A DNA stretch of 64,000 nucleotides, taken from Sporotomaculum syntrophicum. Lineage in GTDB: Bacteria; Bacillota; Desulfotomaculia; Desulfotomaculales; Desulfallaceae. Where the stretch lies: NCBI RefSeq assembly GCF_009932395.1, contig NZ_LSRS01000003.1, positions 494,043 through 558,042 on the forward strand, written 5' to 3'. Below are positions 54,251 through 62,257 of the stretch, one piece after another. Each line of letters opens with the position of its first letter. The stretch's first letter is position 1. Both the position numbers and the translations under genes were made by a program. The notes beneath the pieces were generated by a model that worked only from the letters and a program-made list of their open reading frames with translations, was not told where the DNA came from and made no database searches.

Positions 54251-55237
54251 ATGGCTAAACAACTGAAGGCTAACTATGCATTATTATTTACCACCGGGTG
54301 TATATTCGCAATTGTAGTCGTTGTATTAATGGTTCTTAGCACAAAGCCAGTCCAGGCAGCAAATGTCGCTATACCCGGTTGCCCCTGTTACCAAACGGAG
54401 CAAGAAGCTGAGCGAGAGTTAACGGCCACTCAACCGGCTCTAAAAGGTGACGATGTAATCCAAGTTCAAGAACGGTTGAAGCAATTAGATTTTTACCATG
54501 GGCTGATTGACGGTATCTACGGGCCGGCTACCATAGCAGCGGTGAAAGAATTTCAAAAATCCCATGGTCTTGAGCCTGACGGCGTAGTGGAGGAATTCGT
54601 CTGGCAGGAACTTGACCAGGCTCAGTTTGCCTTGGGAGCACACGAGAAAACACCGCCTCCCCCCGGCGAAGTGAGCATAGTTGTAGATACCTACCGGCGA
54701 AAGTTGACAGTCATGTCGGATGGTGAACCGTACAAGCAATACCCGGTGGCGCCGGGTAAATATAAAACTCCCACGCCGATAGGTAATTTCAAGGTGCTGC
54801 GCAAGGCCGCCCACTGGGGTTCAGGCTTTGGCACCCGCTGGATCGGACTGACAGTGCCCTGGGGTACCTATGGGATTCACGGCACCAATAATCCCGGAGC
54901 AATCGGCAGCTATGCCAGCCACGGTTGTATCCGAATGAATAACCGTAATGTCGAGGAGATCTACCCCTGGGTTAAGCCCGGCACACCTGTAATACTAATC
55001 GGCAACCCGTTTCGCTACCAACCCAGTCAATACAGGACGATGAGGCGAGATGAGCGGGGTAGTGATGTGATGGAAGTACAACTGCGCCTGCAGCGGCTGG
55101 GCTACTACACCGGCCCCATTGATGGTATTTGGGGCGGAGGCATGGAAAGAGCTGTGCTGCAGTTTCGAGAAAATAAAGGGCTGGCCAAGGGTAATGCAGT
55201 TGACTATGCGGTTTACCAGGCTTTAGGTTTGCAGTAA
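54251..55237 (+). CDS. L,D-transpeptidase with two peptidoglycan-binding domains
   Basis: A 328-residue exported enzyme. Residues about 10-37 are a signal/anchor. The first PG_binding_1 domain (about 66-122) has VQERLKQLDFYHGLIDGIYG. The YkuD catalytic domain (about 140-255) has His210 (GIHGTNNP) and SHGCIRM with Cys226. A second PG_binding_1 domain ends the protein (LQRLGYYTGPIDGIWGGG). It makes 3-3 crosslinks or attaches proteins to peptidoglycan. Domain order PG-YkuD-PG is common in spore-forming Clostridia. Start ATG follows GGAGGAAACT. Confidence 0.93.
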   Translation: MAKQLKANYALLFTTGCIFAIVVVVLMVLSTKPVQAANVAIPGCPCYQTEQEAERELTATQPALKGDDVIQVQERLKQLDFYHGLIDGIYGPATIAAVKEFQKSHGLEPDGVVEEFVWQELDQAQFALGAHEKTPPPPGEVSIVVDTYRRKLTVMSDGEPYKQYPVAPGKYKTPTPIGNFKVLRKAAHWGSGFGTRWIGLTVPWGTYGIHGTNNPGAIGSYASHGCIRMNNRNVEEIYPWVKPGTPVILIGNPFRYQPSQYRTMRRDERGSDVMEVQLRLQRLGYYTGPIDGIWGGGMERAVLQFRENKGLAKGNAVDYAVYQALGLQ

Positions 55238-55243
55238 AATAAT

Positions 55244-55265
55244 GCTTGCCATAATTATGGCAAGC
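55244..55265. repeat. Perfect 22-bp palindrome
   Basis: The core TTGCCATAATTATGGCAA is a perfect palindrome, extended by GC on each side. A near copy occurs at 58484-58501. It lies a few bases past the L,D-transpeptidase stop and may be an operator or part of a terminator. Confidence 0.6.
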
Positions 55266-55283
55266 GAAAAGAAATGAAGTATT

Positions 55284-55324
55284 AAAAAGCGCGCCCAGGG
55301 GGAACCGAATGGGCACGCTTTTCT
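55284..55324. terminator. Bidirectional intrinsic terminator
   Basis: AAAAGCGCGCCCA and TGGGCACGCTTTT form a long stem with one mismatch, with T-runs on both strands, between the convergent L,D-transpeptidase and permease genes. Confidence 0.8.
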
Positions 55325-55340
55325 TAAACCATCAATCCTG

Positions 55341-56708
55341 TTAATCAGTTCTAGTCTGTTCACCGGACACCGGTCGCCGGCGCGGTCTGATCGTAGTCTT
55401 TTTTTCCTGGTAGCAAAGCTTAAGCTCGGGCACTACCACTTTTACATACCAGGTGCACAGCAGCAGGCCAAGGGTGATATATAACAAAACAATGGGAAAA
55501 CTGGCAAATACAGCCATAGCCAGGCCGGTGAATACTATCGCGCAGATGCCCGGTATAATGTAACCGCCCGGTATGCGGTAGGGGCGATCTGCCTCAGGCA
55601 TTTTTTTGCGCAGCCTGATCACCGCCAACCCAGCCATGGCATAGATAATGCTCTCCATTGCTGCAGCCATATTCACCAGCATCAAGTACCTTTGTGTCAC
55701 CAACACAGCAATGGAAATAGTCAAGCCGATAATAAATATGGTTAACACGGCTGTCCACGGGGTAAAAAAACGCAGGCTTATCTTACTGAACACCGGCGGC
55801 AGCACATGTTCCCTGGCTGAAGAATATATGAAGCGAGAGACACTGATCAAACCGGCATTAAATGTGGTAATGGAGGCCGCCAGCGTGATGGCCACCATCC
55901 AGGTTACCCCGGCCTCGCCCAGTATTCCTCGGGCGAAAAGCAAATGAGGTATGGGTGAGCCTGCCAGCACCTCGCGGGGTGTCGTAGCCGTCATGGCTAC
56001 AGTAAAAAGCGCGTATGTAACACTTAAGATCCCGATGGCCAGCAGCATGCCCCTGGACACCATGCGGTGGTGGGTTACTTCTTCAGCCAGCGGGGTTACC
56101 CATTCGAACCCTACAAAAAGAAAGACTCCCAGTGCTACTGCATTGACCAGCCCTTTCGCGCCAACTGCAGACAAAAAGCCGGTAAGCTGAAAATCTGCTT
56201 TAAACAGGGCAATAAAGGCGAAAGCCAGCAGAGATAGGATCAGACCGTAGGTGAGTGCACTTTGAAATCCACCGGCGATTTTAACACCCAGCAAGTTTAC
56301 CACCGTCACAATGGAAAACATGGTTAGAATCCAAGCCAGCGCGGGCACTGCCGGCCAAACCTCATATAAAACCTGGGCCAGCACGTAACTTTCTGCTCCA
56401 ATCACACCCATAACGACCATCATGTACAACATGGATACGATAATGGCCAGCTGGTCATTATAAGCCCGGCTGAAATAAAGGCGAATTCCTGCCGCCGAAG
56501 GAGTCATACCGTTTAGCTCGCCAAAACAAAGGGCTGCTGTCATACACAGCAGCCCACCGGTTAAAATAGCCAACCAGGCGGCGTCACCCGCCAAAAACCC
56601 GGCCACCTGTACTGCCGCAACAAATGTTGAACTGGACAGCGTCAACCCGGCACTGGTGGCCACAATGGTACGCATGGTGAGCACTTTCTTAAGCTGCAAG
56701 TTACTCAC
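55341..56708 (-). CDS. APC-family amino acid permease
   Basis: A 455-residue membrane protein with about 12 helices. TSAGLTLSSSTFVAAVQVAG near the N-terminus replaces the usual GxxG of helix 1, and GFEWVTPLAEEVTH matches helix 6 of the amino acid-polyamine-organocation family. The C-terminus is a basic tail. Its start overlaps the end of the SCP2 gene by eight bases, so the two are coupled. Substrate unknown. Confidence 0.87.
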   Translation of the reverse strand: MSNLQLKKVLTMRTIVATSAGLTLSSSTFVAAVQVAGFLAGDAAWLAILTGGLLCMTAALCFGELNGMTPSAAGIRLYFSRAYNDQLAIIVSMLYMMVVMGVIGAESYVLAQVLYEVWPAVPALAWILTMFSIVTVVNLLGVKIAGGFQSALTYGLILSLLAFAFIALFKADFQLTGFLSAVGAKGLVNAVALGVFLFVGFEWVTPLAEEVTHHRMVSRGMLLAIGILSVTYALFTVAMTATTPREVLAGSPIPHLLFARGILGEAGVTWMVAITLAASITTFNAGLISVSRFIYSSAREHVLPPVFSKISLRFFTPWTAVLTIFIIGLTISIAVLVTQRYLMLVNMAAAMESIIYAMAGLAVIRLRKKMPEADRPYRIPGGYIIPGICAIVFTGLAMAVFASFPIVLLYITLGLLLCTWYVKVVVPELKLCYQEKKTTIRPRRRPVSGEQTRTD

Positions 56709-57057
56709 CCCAAATCATCAGTGAAATAAAATCCAAACGCACAATATCGTCTTCAGACCCTTGAATCACCAGGGTGCCGTTCATATATGGTTCGGTAGGA
56801 GTAATATCGCCGTAAAATAAATCCGCCAGTGTCTCGCTGTCCGATGTAACCACTAAATCAGGGTTTTGGTCTGACACACCCTGAGTCACCGTTAACTCTC
56901 CGTTTTGCAGGGTCAGGGTATGTTGGGAGTCTATATCGCTGGCAATAATTCTGATCACCCGGTTCCAGTCCCGGTTCATTAGCTTAAGCTTACTGTTTTT
57001 TTGGTAGCCTTCGTAAAAAGACTGTAAACCGGCGGATATTTCTTCATGTGTTGCCAT
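56701..57057 (-). CDS. SCP2 sterol-binding-domain protein
   Basis: A 118-residue single-domain protein. VIRIIASDIDSQHTLTLQNG followed by NPDLVVTSDSETLADLFYGD and the end TLVIQGSEDDIVRLDFI match the SCP-2 lipid-carrier fold, which binds fatty acyl or other hydrophobic ligands. Start ATG 57057 has a GGAGGATTT site. It lies between the 'quinate dehydrogenase'-like gene and the permease in a likely three-gene operon. Confidence 0.82.
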   Translation of the reverse strand: MATHEEISAGLQSFYEGYQKNSKLKLMNRDWNRVIRIIASDIDSQHTLTLQNGELTVTQGVSDQNPDLVVTSDSETLADLFYGDITPTEPYMNGTLVIQGSEDDIVRLDFISLMIWGE

Positions 57058-57071
57058 AAAAAATCCTCCAC

Positions 57072-57989
57072 TTAATTATCCAATTCAATAATTTTAGGTC
57101 TGAAATCCAGCTTATTAATGATATCCAGATAATCCTCGGGAGTAATCTCGCTGCTGGGCTTACCTAATAACACCACCAGCACTCCCTCGATAACATTGGT
57201 ACCAAAGGAGCGGCCTTCGAAGACCGGGGTAGTGGTCACCAGCCGCCCGGCGCCGTTTTGCCGCAAAAATTCAACATCCGCGGCGGTGGTAGTATTTGTA
57301 ATGATGGTTTGTCCGTTCAGTTTATCCGGCAAATAGCGTTTGATAAAGTGGAAGTCGCCGGCAATTATCTCAGCATCGTAGTAATACGGGGCAAATTTCT
57401 GCGCTTTTTCCTCATCCCTCGATTCCTGCTTCTCGCCGGTGGGATAAAGCATATGGAAAGGCAGCTGGGTCATTTCCGGCAGAAGTTTGGCAGCCATTTC
57501 CTTAAGTTCCTGAAGCGTTTTAATGGGATAGGGTATACCTGCAGTAAAAATTAAATCACCAAAGGTAACATCGCACTCAGCTGCTGCGAAAGCCTCGGCC
57601 ATGCCAAAGCGGTCGACGGCGCTAACCATGAGCACCCGGGTTCCCTTTTTAATAATATCGGTATTTTGCAGTAAAAATGTTACTGTTTCCCGCTCTAAGG
57701 TATTTTTAAGTCCGCTACCGTCCACCACCGGGGTACTTTTCACAGCCCCCATTAACCTTAAACCATCCTTAAAGGCATATCTTCTATCGCCTGCATAGAC
57801 ATATACATCTATACCGCCCAGGCCGATGGCATCCACCTGCCCGTCCAACTGCTTCAGCTTGGCTACGGCTTCCTCAAAATCGCCGTTCACACCCAGGCGG
57901 CTGATTTCAAACTGTTCGCCCAGCAGTTCAACCTGCACCTGGTGGTCACGCTTGGAGGAACCCAGGCTAATACTGACCACTCGTTTCAA
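57072..57989 (-). CDS. Conserved protein often labelled 'quinate 5-dehydrogenase'
   Basis: A 305-residue protein. Starting KRVVSISLGSSKRDHQVQVE, with LGVNGDF and AIGLGGIDVYVYAGDRRYAF, it matches proteins of Moorella/Desulfotomaculum relatives that carry the database name quinate 5-dehydrogenase, as I recall. I see no clear GxGxxG dinucleotide loop and no shikimate dehydrogenase motif, so that name is doubtful. Segments ITNTTTAADVEFLRQNGAGR and TPVFEGRSFGTNVIEGVLV look like ligand loops. First gene of an operon with the SCP2 protein and the permease. Confidence 0.6.
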   Translation of the reverse strand: MKRVVSISLGSSKRDHQVQVELLGEQFEISRLGVNGDFEEAVAKLKQLDGQVDAIGLGGIDVYVYAGDRRYAFKDGLRLMGAVKSTPVVDGSGLKNTLERETVTFLLQNTDIIKKGTRVLMVSAVDRFGMAEAFAAAECDVTFGDLIFTAGIPYPIKTLQELKEMAAKLLPEMTQLPFHMLYPTGEKQESRDEEKAQKFAPYYYDAEIIAGDFHFIKRYLPDKLNGQTIITNTTTAADVEFLRQNGAGRLVTTTPVFEGRSFGTNVIEGVLVVLLGKPSSEITPEDYLDIINKLDFRPKIIELDN

Positions 57990-58111
57990 AAGCAGGACCT
58001 CCCATCATCTCTCAAGGTGCTTTTTTTATACCCTACCATTGTAACCAATAAATGCAAAAAAAACAAGCTATGCAGCTGTCATGGCATCGATGCGTATCTT
58101 CTTCCATCTAG

Positions 58112-58321
58112 CTAATCAATATACCCTGGGTACCTATATTTCTTATGTGTATCTGCTGAATTTATCTTTGGAGAGTCTTCCAGTACATCTATTGCTTCGT
58201 CATATGCATCGATGTAATCTGTTTCCAGCACATTCAGCCATTCCGTACTAAAAAAAGGTATTTCCTGCTCACCGTTTATTTGTTCTGCAATTCCAGTTAA
58301 GTCTTTCTGCTCATCATGCAT
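58112..58321 (-). CDS. Small acidic protein of unknown function
   Basis: A 69-residue acidic protein (EWLNVLETDYIDAYDEAIDV). Start ATG 58319-58321 lies after a strong CGGAGG site, which supports translation. The end KKYRYPGYID is basic and aromatic. No family recognised. The MinD-like gene is upstream on the same strand, but a terminator separates them. Confidence 0.6.
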   Translation of the reverse strand: MHDEQKDLTGIAEQINGEQEIPFFSTEWLNVLETDYIDAYDEAIDVLEDSPKINSADTHKKYRYPGYID

Positions 58322-58483
58322 GTTTATTTTCCTCCGTTTTTATTATTAAAAAATGGCTTATCTTTTGCCTATAGTTTACCCCGAAATTTTTCAAAATCTC
58401 TTCTGCTTGTCCTGTCCCCTAAGTCTTATCCGGTTACTTTGGTGGCAGTATTATTGTGTGTATAAACATAAACATGTGAGCCC

Positions 58484-58501
58484 TTGCCATAAATATGGCA
58501 A
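58484..58501. repeat. Near copy of the 55244 palindrome
   Basis: TTGCCATAAATATGGCAA differs from the core of the palindrome at 55246-55263 by one central base. It is about 165 bp upstream of the small acidic gene and just past the terminator of the MinD-like gene. Confidence 0.55.
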
Positions 58502-58514
58502 GCATAGTTTATTA

Positions 58515-58549
58515 AAGTACAAAAAAGGCGCTGTATTAATAACAGCGCC
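58515..58549 (-). terminator. Intrinsic terminator of the MinD-like gene
   Basis: GGCGCTG and CAGCGCC (58527-58533, 58543-58549) form a perfect 7-bp stem; the minus-strand transcript continues TTTTTTG. Confidence 0.85.
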
Positions 58550-58571
58550 CTAAATTAACTTATATTTGATT

Positions 58572-59327
58572 TTAATCTATATTACACAGTTTACCTGCAA
58601 TGTTACCGATTTCTTCAGTATAACGATTGGAACGTTCCATTGTAAATATCTTGGCCTTACCTTTCTTCCCGCTAAAATCCGGGAAATTGGGTAATACCCC
58701 GTAAAGGTCTATTCCCAGTGCATCGCTTATCTCCAATGGATCTTGTTCTGCATGGGTAGGATAGCGATTTAGCACTAACCCGAATTGCTCGAGGCTGAAT
58801 CCTTCGTCGACCAGCAATCGTACATAAGCTTCCGCGTTAGGCAATGTGAAACCAAAAGGTTCGGCAACTAAAAGCACCTTATCCATCCTGAGCAAAATAT
58901 TCAGTGTATAGTCACGAACCCCTGCACTGCTGTCAAACACCAGCACATCATACGGGGCTTTTAGCAGGCTGTGCAGCATAACATTAACACAGTTGAGCAA
59001 CAGTGGAGAACCGGCTAAATCGACCATTGTGTTACTGGCAAGTACTGGCAGCCCGTGGAAACTCTGAACATAGGGTTGTATATCATCCCAGGTATAGTTT
59101 ATGTCCCAGTACGGTAAGCTCTCCAACCTTTTGAATATATCTACTGCCCATAAACCAAGGTTGGGAGTGCTGTTTAGACCTAACTTTTCAGTTAGGCTTC
59201 CCTTGACCAGATCCATATCCACCAGCAATGTACTGTGGCCCTGACGATAAAAATAACCGGCCAATTCCTTAGCTACGGAGGTTTTGCCCGTGCATGGTAA
59301 ATAACTATACACTGCCACAGCTTTCAT
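58572..59327 (-). CDS. MinD/ParA-like P-loop ATPase
   Basis: A 251-residue SIMIBI ATPase. The deviant Walker A is SYLPCTGKTSVAK, with the lysine of GKT but PCT in place of KGG. Switch I-like DMDLVKGSL and the Walker B-like VLVFDSSAG follow. There is no partner ParB, MinC or tad/pil gene next to it. It could position a protein or feed a septation or secretion system; this is not shown. Start ATG 59327 follows GGGAGTGG. Divergent from the cotJ operon across 290 bp. Confidence 0.78.
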   Translation of the reverse strand: MKAVAVYSYLPCTGKTSVAKELAGYFYRQGHSTLLVDMDLVKGSLTEKLGLNSTPNLGLWAVDIFKRLESLPYWDINYTWDDIQPYVQSFHGLPVLASNTMVDLAGSPLLLNCVNVMLHSLLKAPYDVLVFDSSAGVRDYTLNILLRMDKVLLVAEPFGFTLPNAEAYVRLLVDEGFSLEQFGLVLNRYPTHAEQDPLEISDALGIDLYGVLPNFPDFSGKKGKAKIFTMERSNRYTEEIGNIAGKLCNID

Positions 59328-59544
59328 ACCACCACTCCCTTATACAATAATTCACCGGGCATCTTCTACCTCCTTTTAGCTAATCAATAAAATGGATATA
59401 AAACTGAAATCACCCTTCATACTACGAAAACAATGCTAAGATTATTCACAAATATCGGACTTTAATAAACTTATTTTATCATAATTGCGCAATGCTTTGA
59501 CGGTAGTTTTGCTCATTTAGCGAAATACCATAATTATCTTTTTT

Positions 59545-59574
59545 GTCACATTTTTGGTGTTAACAACATAATCT
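59545..59574 (+). promoter_or_regulatory. Possible sigma-E-type promoter for the cotJ operon
   Basis: GTCACATT, 14 bp, then CATAATCT resembles the sigma-E pattern (GKCATATT / CATACANT). It lies about 45 bp upstream of cotJA. The Bacillus cotJ operon is sigma-E dependent, which fits. Confidence 0.4.
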
Positions 59575-59619
59575 GGATTAAATTAATTATTGGAATAAAT
59601 TGCAATGGAGGTATGCGTT

Positions 59620-59994
59620 TTGAATAACAAAGACGATAAGAAACCAGTTCAGGCTAAGGATGCAGCAGCAACCGGCCTGGGACCGGTTCACAATAAGCCG
59701 GGCGCCGGCGGCCCGCCGAAATATGTGCCATTTGACCCGGTGCCGGGTGATTTGCCGCCGTATCCAAGCCACCCTGGCTTCGGTCCAGGCTATCCACCGG
59801 CTCACCCGGGGCATCCCGGAGGGCCTGCTTATCCCGGTTACCCGGATCAACCAGGCTTTGCCCCATCCTGCCAGGGTATGGAACTTGCCAGGGCTTATAT
59901 CTGCATCCAAAGTTGGGGCAATGTCAATTCACCGGCTCGGGCTTTGGAAACAGGAACTTTGTTTCCTGAACTGTACCGGCCATACCCGTACTAA
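59620..59994 (+). CDS. cotJA: Spore coat-associated protein CotJA with proline-rich N-terminus
   Basis: A 124-residue protein. The C-terminal 45 residues (MELARAYICIQSWGNV ... ALETGTLFPELYRPY) are the CotJA signature. The N-terminal 75 residues are an unusual Pro/Gly/His/Tyr-rich stretch (repeats like HPGHPGGPAYPGYP) absent from the short Bacillus protein. Start TTG 59620 lies seven bases after GGAGGT; an ATG overlaps that site. First gene of cotJABC in the mother-cell coat or outer layers of the spore. Confidence 0.9.
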   Translation: MNNKDDKKPVQAKDAAATGLGPVHNKPGAGGPPKYVPFDPVPGDLPPYPSHPGFGPGYPPAHPGHPGGPAYPGYPDQPGFAPSCQGMELARAYICIQSWGNVNSPARALETGTLFPELYRPYPY

Positions 59995-60014
59995 ATGTTT
60001 GGAGGTGGATTAAT

Positions 60015-60272
60015 ATGGATAATCATAATCAAGCGCAAATGTTGTTACAAATACAACAACTAGAATTCGTAACCTTGGAACTAAATTTATTTTTAGACAC
60101 TCACCCCAATGACCGGCATGCACTGGCTATGTTTAACCAGGTACACAAGGATTTGATGCAAGCTGTGCGAAACTATGAGCAAATCTACGGCCCGCTACTC
60201 AATTTTGGTTTTTCTCCAAATAAACAGGATTGCTGGAAATGGACAGATAGCCCGTGGCCCTGGCAAATTTGA
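60015..60272 (+). CDS. cotJB: Spore coat protein CotJB
   Basis: An 85-residue helical protein. LQIQQLEFVTLELNLFLDTH followed by DRHALAMFNQVHKDL and a Trp-rich end (CWKWTDSPWPWQI) are characteristic of CotJB. Start ATG 60015 follows GGAGGTGG. It partners CotJA and CotJC in the spore coat. Confidence 0.93.
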   Translation: MDNHNQAQMLLQIQQLEFVTLELNLFLDTHPNDRHALAMFNQVHKDLMQAVRNYEQIYGPLLNFGFSPNKQDCWKWTDSPWPWQI

Positions 60273-60305
60273 GGACCCCAATTTAAAAGGAAAGGATTTG
60301 TGAAT

Positions 60306-60502
60306 ATGTGGGTTTACGAAAAGAAATTGCAAGTTCCCGTCCGAGTAAGCGGACCCAACCCTAAGCTGGCTAAATACGTGATTACTCAGTACGGCGGGCC
60401 TGAAGGTGAACTTTCCGCCTCCCTGCGTTACTTAAATATGCGGTATAACATGCCAACAGATATGGCCAAGGGGATTTAGCCCATGTTGATATGATATTGT
60501 AA
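60306..60502 (+). pseudogene. cotJC: CotJC, truncated by an internal deletion and frameshift
   Basis: CotJC is a manganese-catalase-like coat protein of about 190 residues. Here MWVYEKKLQVPVRVSGPNPK through MRYNMPTDMAKG is normal CotJC, but a TAG follows at 60477-60479 after 57 residues. In another frame LAHVDMIL then stop (to 60502) matches the segment that should come a few residues later (TDIGTEELAHMEM). About 25 bp seem deleted, and the remaining 120 codons are absent. The metal-binding Glu and His residues are lost. Confidence 0.85.
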
Positions 60503-60533
60503 CCCATTATGCTCATAATACATAAGATGTATT

Positions 60534-60662
60534 ATGAAACAAGAACAACTTAACATGGAACAAGAAAAAATTGTCAAGGCGCTTAAGGTTATTTATAAGA
60601 TAGCTAAACGGATTGTTGAAAATACGGACAAGGCGTCGCAAAATAAATCCCCAAATTCTTAA
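60534..60662 (+). CDS. Possible 42-residue basic peptide
   Basis: A frame from ATG 60534 encodes MKQEQLNMEQEKIVKALKVI and continues with a basic helix to TAA 60660-60662. There is no good ribosome site. It may be spurious or a small sporulation-associated peptide cotranscribed with cotJ. Confidence 0.3.
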   Translation: MKQEQLNMEQEKIVKALKVIYKIAKRIVENTDKASQNKSPNS

Positions 60663-60720
60663 ATTTGTTTGCGTTTATTGATTTTCTAACTGTTTCCGCG
60701 GTATCAAAAATGTATTAAGC

Positions 60721-62232
60721 TTATATATTAAATCTTACATAAAACGTTGTACCACTGGAATTAGTTTCTATATCTATTTTGGCATTATGTTTCTTGGCAA
60801 TGTTATAGCATACAGCAAGTCCTAAACCTGTACCATCTTCTTTTGTAGTGAAAAACGGCGTGCCGATTTTTTCAAGCACTTCGGGAGTTATCCCATTTCC
60901 GTCATCCTGGACAGCTAATACGATTTCCTCATTGGTCATAGATGTTTTTATTCTCAAATTTCCACCAGGTGACATGGCCTGCAAGCCGTTACGAACAAGA
61001 TTGAGAATTAACTGATTGATTTCTTCTTCGTCCAAGGGGATTTCTGTAACGTCTTCTAATTCAGTATGTATGTACTTTCCGGAAACCATTGCATCAGCTT
61101 CTATTAAAGGGAATAAGTTCTCAATTATTTTCTTAAGGCTTTGACTTTTTAATTCGATAAACTTATCTTTAGCCAGGGATAGATAATTTGAAATAATTGC
61201 ATTTGCCCTGTCCAGTTCCTCTATCATTAAAGAAAAATAATCATAATGATTAGCACACTCCTCCTTACCGGCCAAAACCTGTAGTAAGCCTCGCACAGTA
61301 GTCATCGGGTTCCTAACTTCATGGGCAATACCAGCAGCCAATTTGCCCACCGTATTTAGACGATCAATATAGGCCATATCCTTTTCAAGCCGTTTGATTT
61401 CGGTAATGTCTCTAAAATAAATAGATAACCCATCAAAAAATGGATAAACATTTACCTCATAGAATGTGTGTTCCGAATCCGGAATTTCAATCTCAAAGCG
61501 AACATTTTGCTTGCTTCTAACCGCTTCATTAAATTGCTCATAGAGTTTTGGAAAGATATTTTTCGGTATCAAATCCCTTATACTTCTTCCGATAAGTTCC
61601 TCGGGAGATTTGTTAAATATTTGAGCAAATCGAACAGCCTCATGATTAATGTAAGTTATTAAGCAATTGTTATCCAAAGAAATAAATGCATCCGAAATAC
61701 TTTCTAAAATATTGGTAACCTTCTTATTAGATTCAATTAACTTATCGGCAATTATTTTTCGATGGTTAATTTCCTCAAGCAGTTTCTGATTTGCAACTTG
61801 TAATTCTAAGGTCCGCTCTCGCACCAGGGTCTCAAGATTTTCTCGATCTTGATAGAATTTTAGATATACTTCAATCTTTAATTTTAATGTATCCGGGTGA
61901 AATGGTTTGATAATATAGTCCGTAGCACCAATTCGGTATCCTTTAATCACAAATTCATTGGCCTGACTGATTGCTGTAATAAATATTATGGGTATATTTT
62001 TACACTTATTTCTTTTTCTGATTAACTTGGCTGTTTCAAAACCATCTAATCCCGGCATTTGAACATCCAATAGAATTAGCGAAAAATCCTCGGCAAGAAT
62101 TAACATTAAAGCCTCTTCCCCGGAACTTGCCCTAACCAAATTATATTGGGGACACATTAATACAGCCTCTAAGGCCACCAAATTTTCCGGCCTGTCATCA
62201 ACCATTAATATATTTATTTTTTTGTTGCTCAT
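60721..62232 (-). CDS. Histidine kinase with N-terminal receiver and PAS domains
   Basis: A 503-residue soluble signalling protein. Residues 1-120 are a receiver domain with acidic VDD and phospho-acceptor Asp56 (LILLDVQMPGLDG) and Lys in DYIIKPF. A coiled-coil linker and a PAS domain (about 170-290) follow. A HisKA region with IAHEVRNPMTTVRG and an HATPase with NLVRNG (N box), DDGNGI and GTGLGLAV end it. No membrane helices. It probably relays phosphate received from the hybrid kinase upstream in the operon. It has an ATG start with GGAGGATCC. Confidence 0.93.
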   Translation of the reverse strand: MSNKKINILMVDDRPENLVALEAVLMCPQYNLVRASSGEEALMLILAEDFSLILLDVQMPGLDGFETAKLIRKRNKCKNIPIIFITAISQANEFVIKGYRIGATDYIIKPFHPDTLKLKIEVYLKFYQDRENLETLVRERTLELQVANQKLLEEINHRKIIADKLIESNKKVTNILESISDAFISLDNNCLITYINHEAVRFAQIFNKSPEELIGRSIRDLIPKNIFPKLYEQFNEAVRSKQNVRFEIEIPDSEHTFYEVNVYPFFDGLSIYFRDITEIKRLEKDMAYIDRLNTVGKLAAGIAHEVRNPMTTVRGLLQVLAGKEECANHYDYFSLMIEELDRANAIISNYLSLAKDKFIELKSQSLKKIIENLFPLIEADAMVSGKYIHTELEDVTEIPLDEEEINQLILNLVRNGLQAMSPGGNLRIKTSMTNEEIVLAVQDDGNGITPEVLEKIGTPFFTTKEDGTGLGLAVCYNIAKKHNAKIDIETNSSGTTFYVRFNI

Positions 62233-62257
62233 ATGGATCCTCCGGTTACAAATATAT

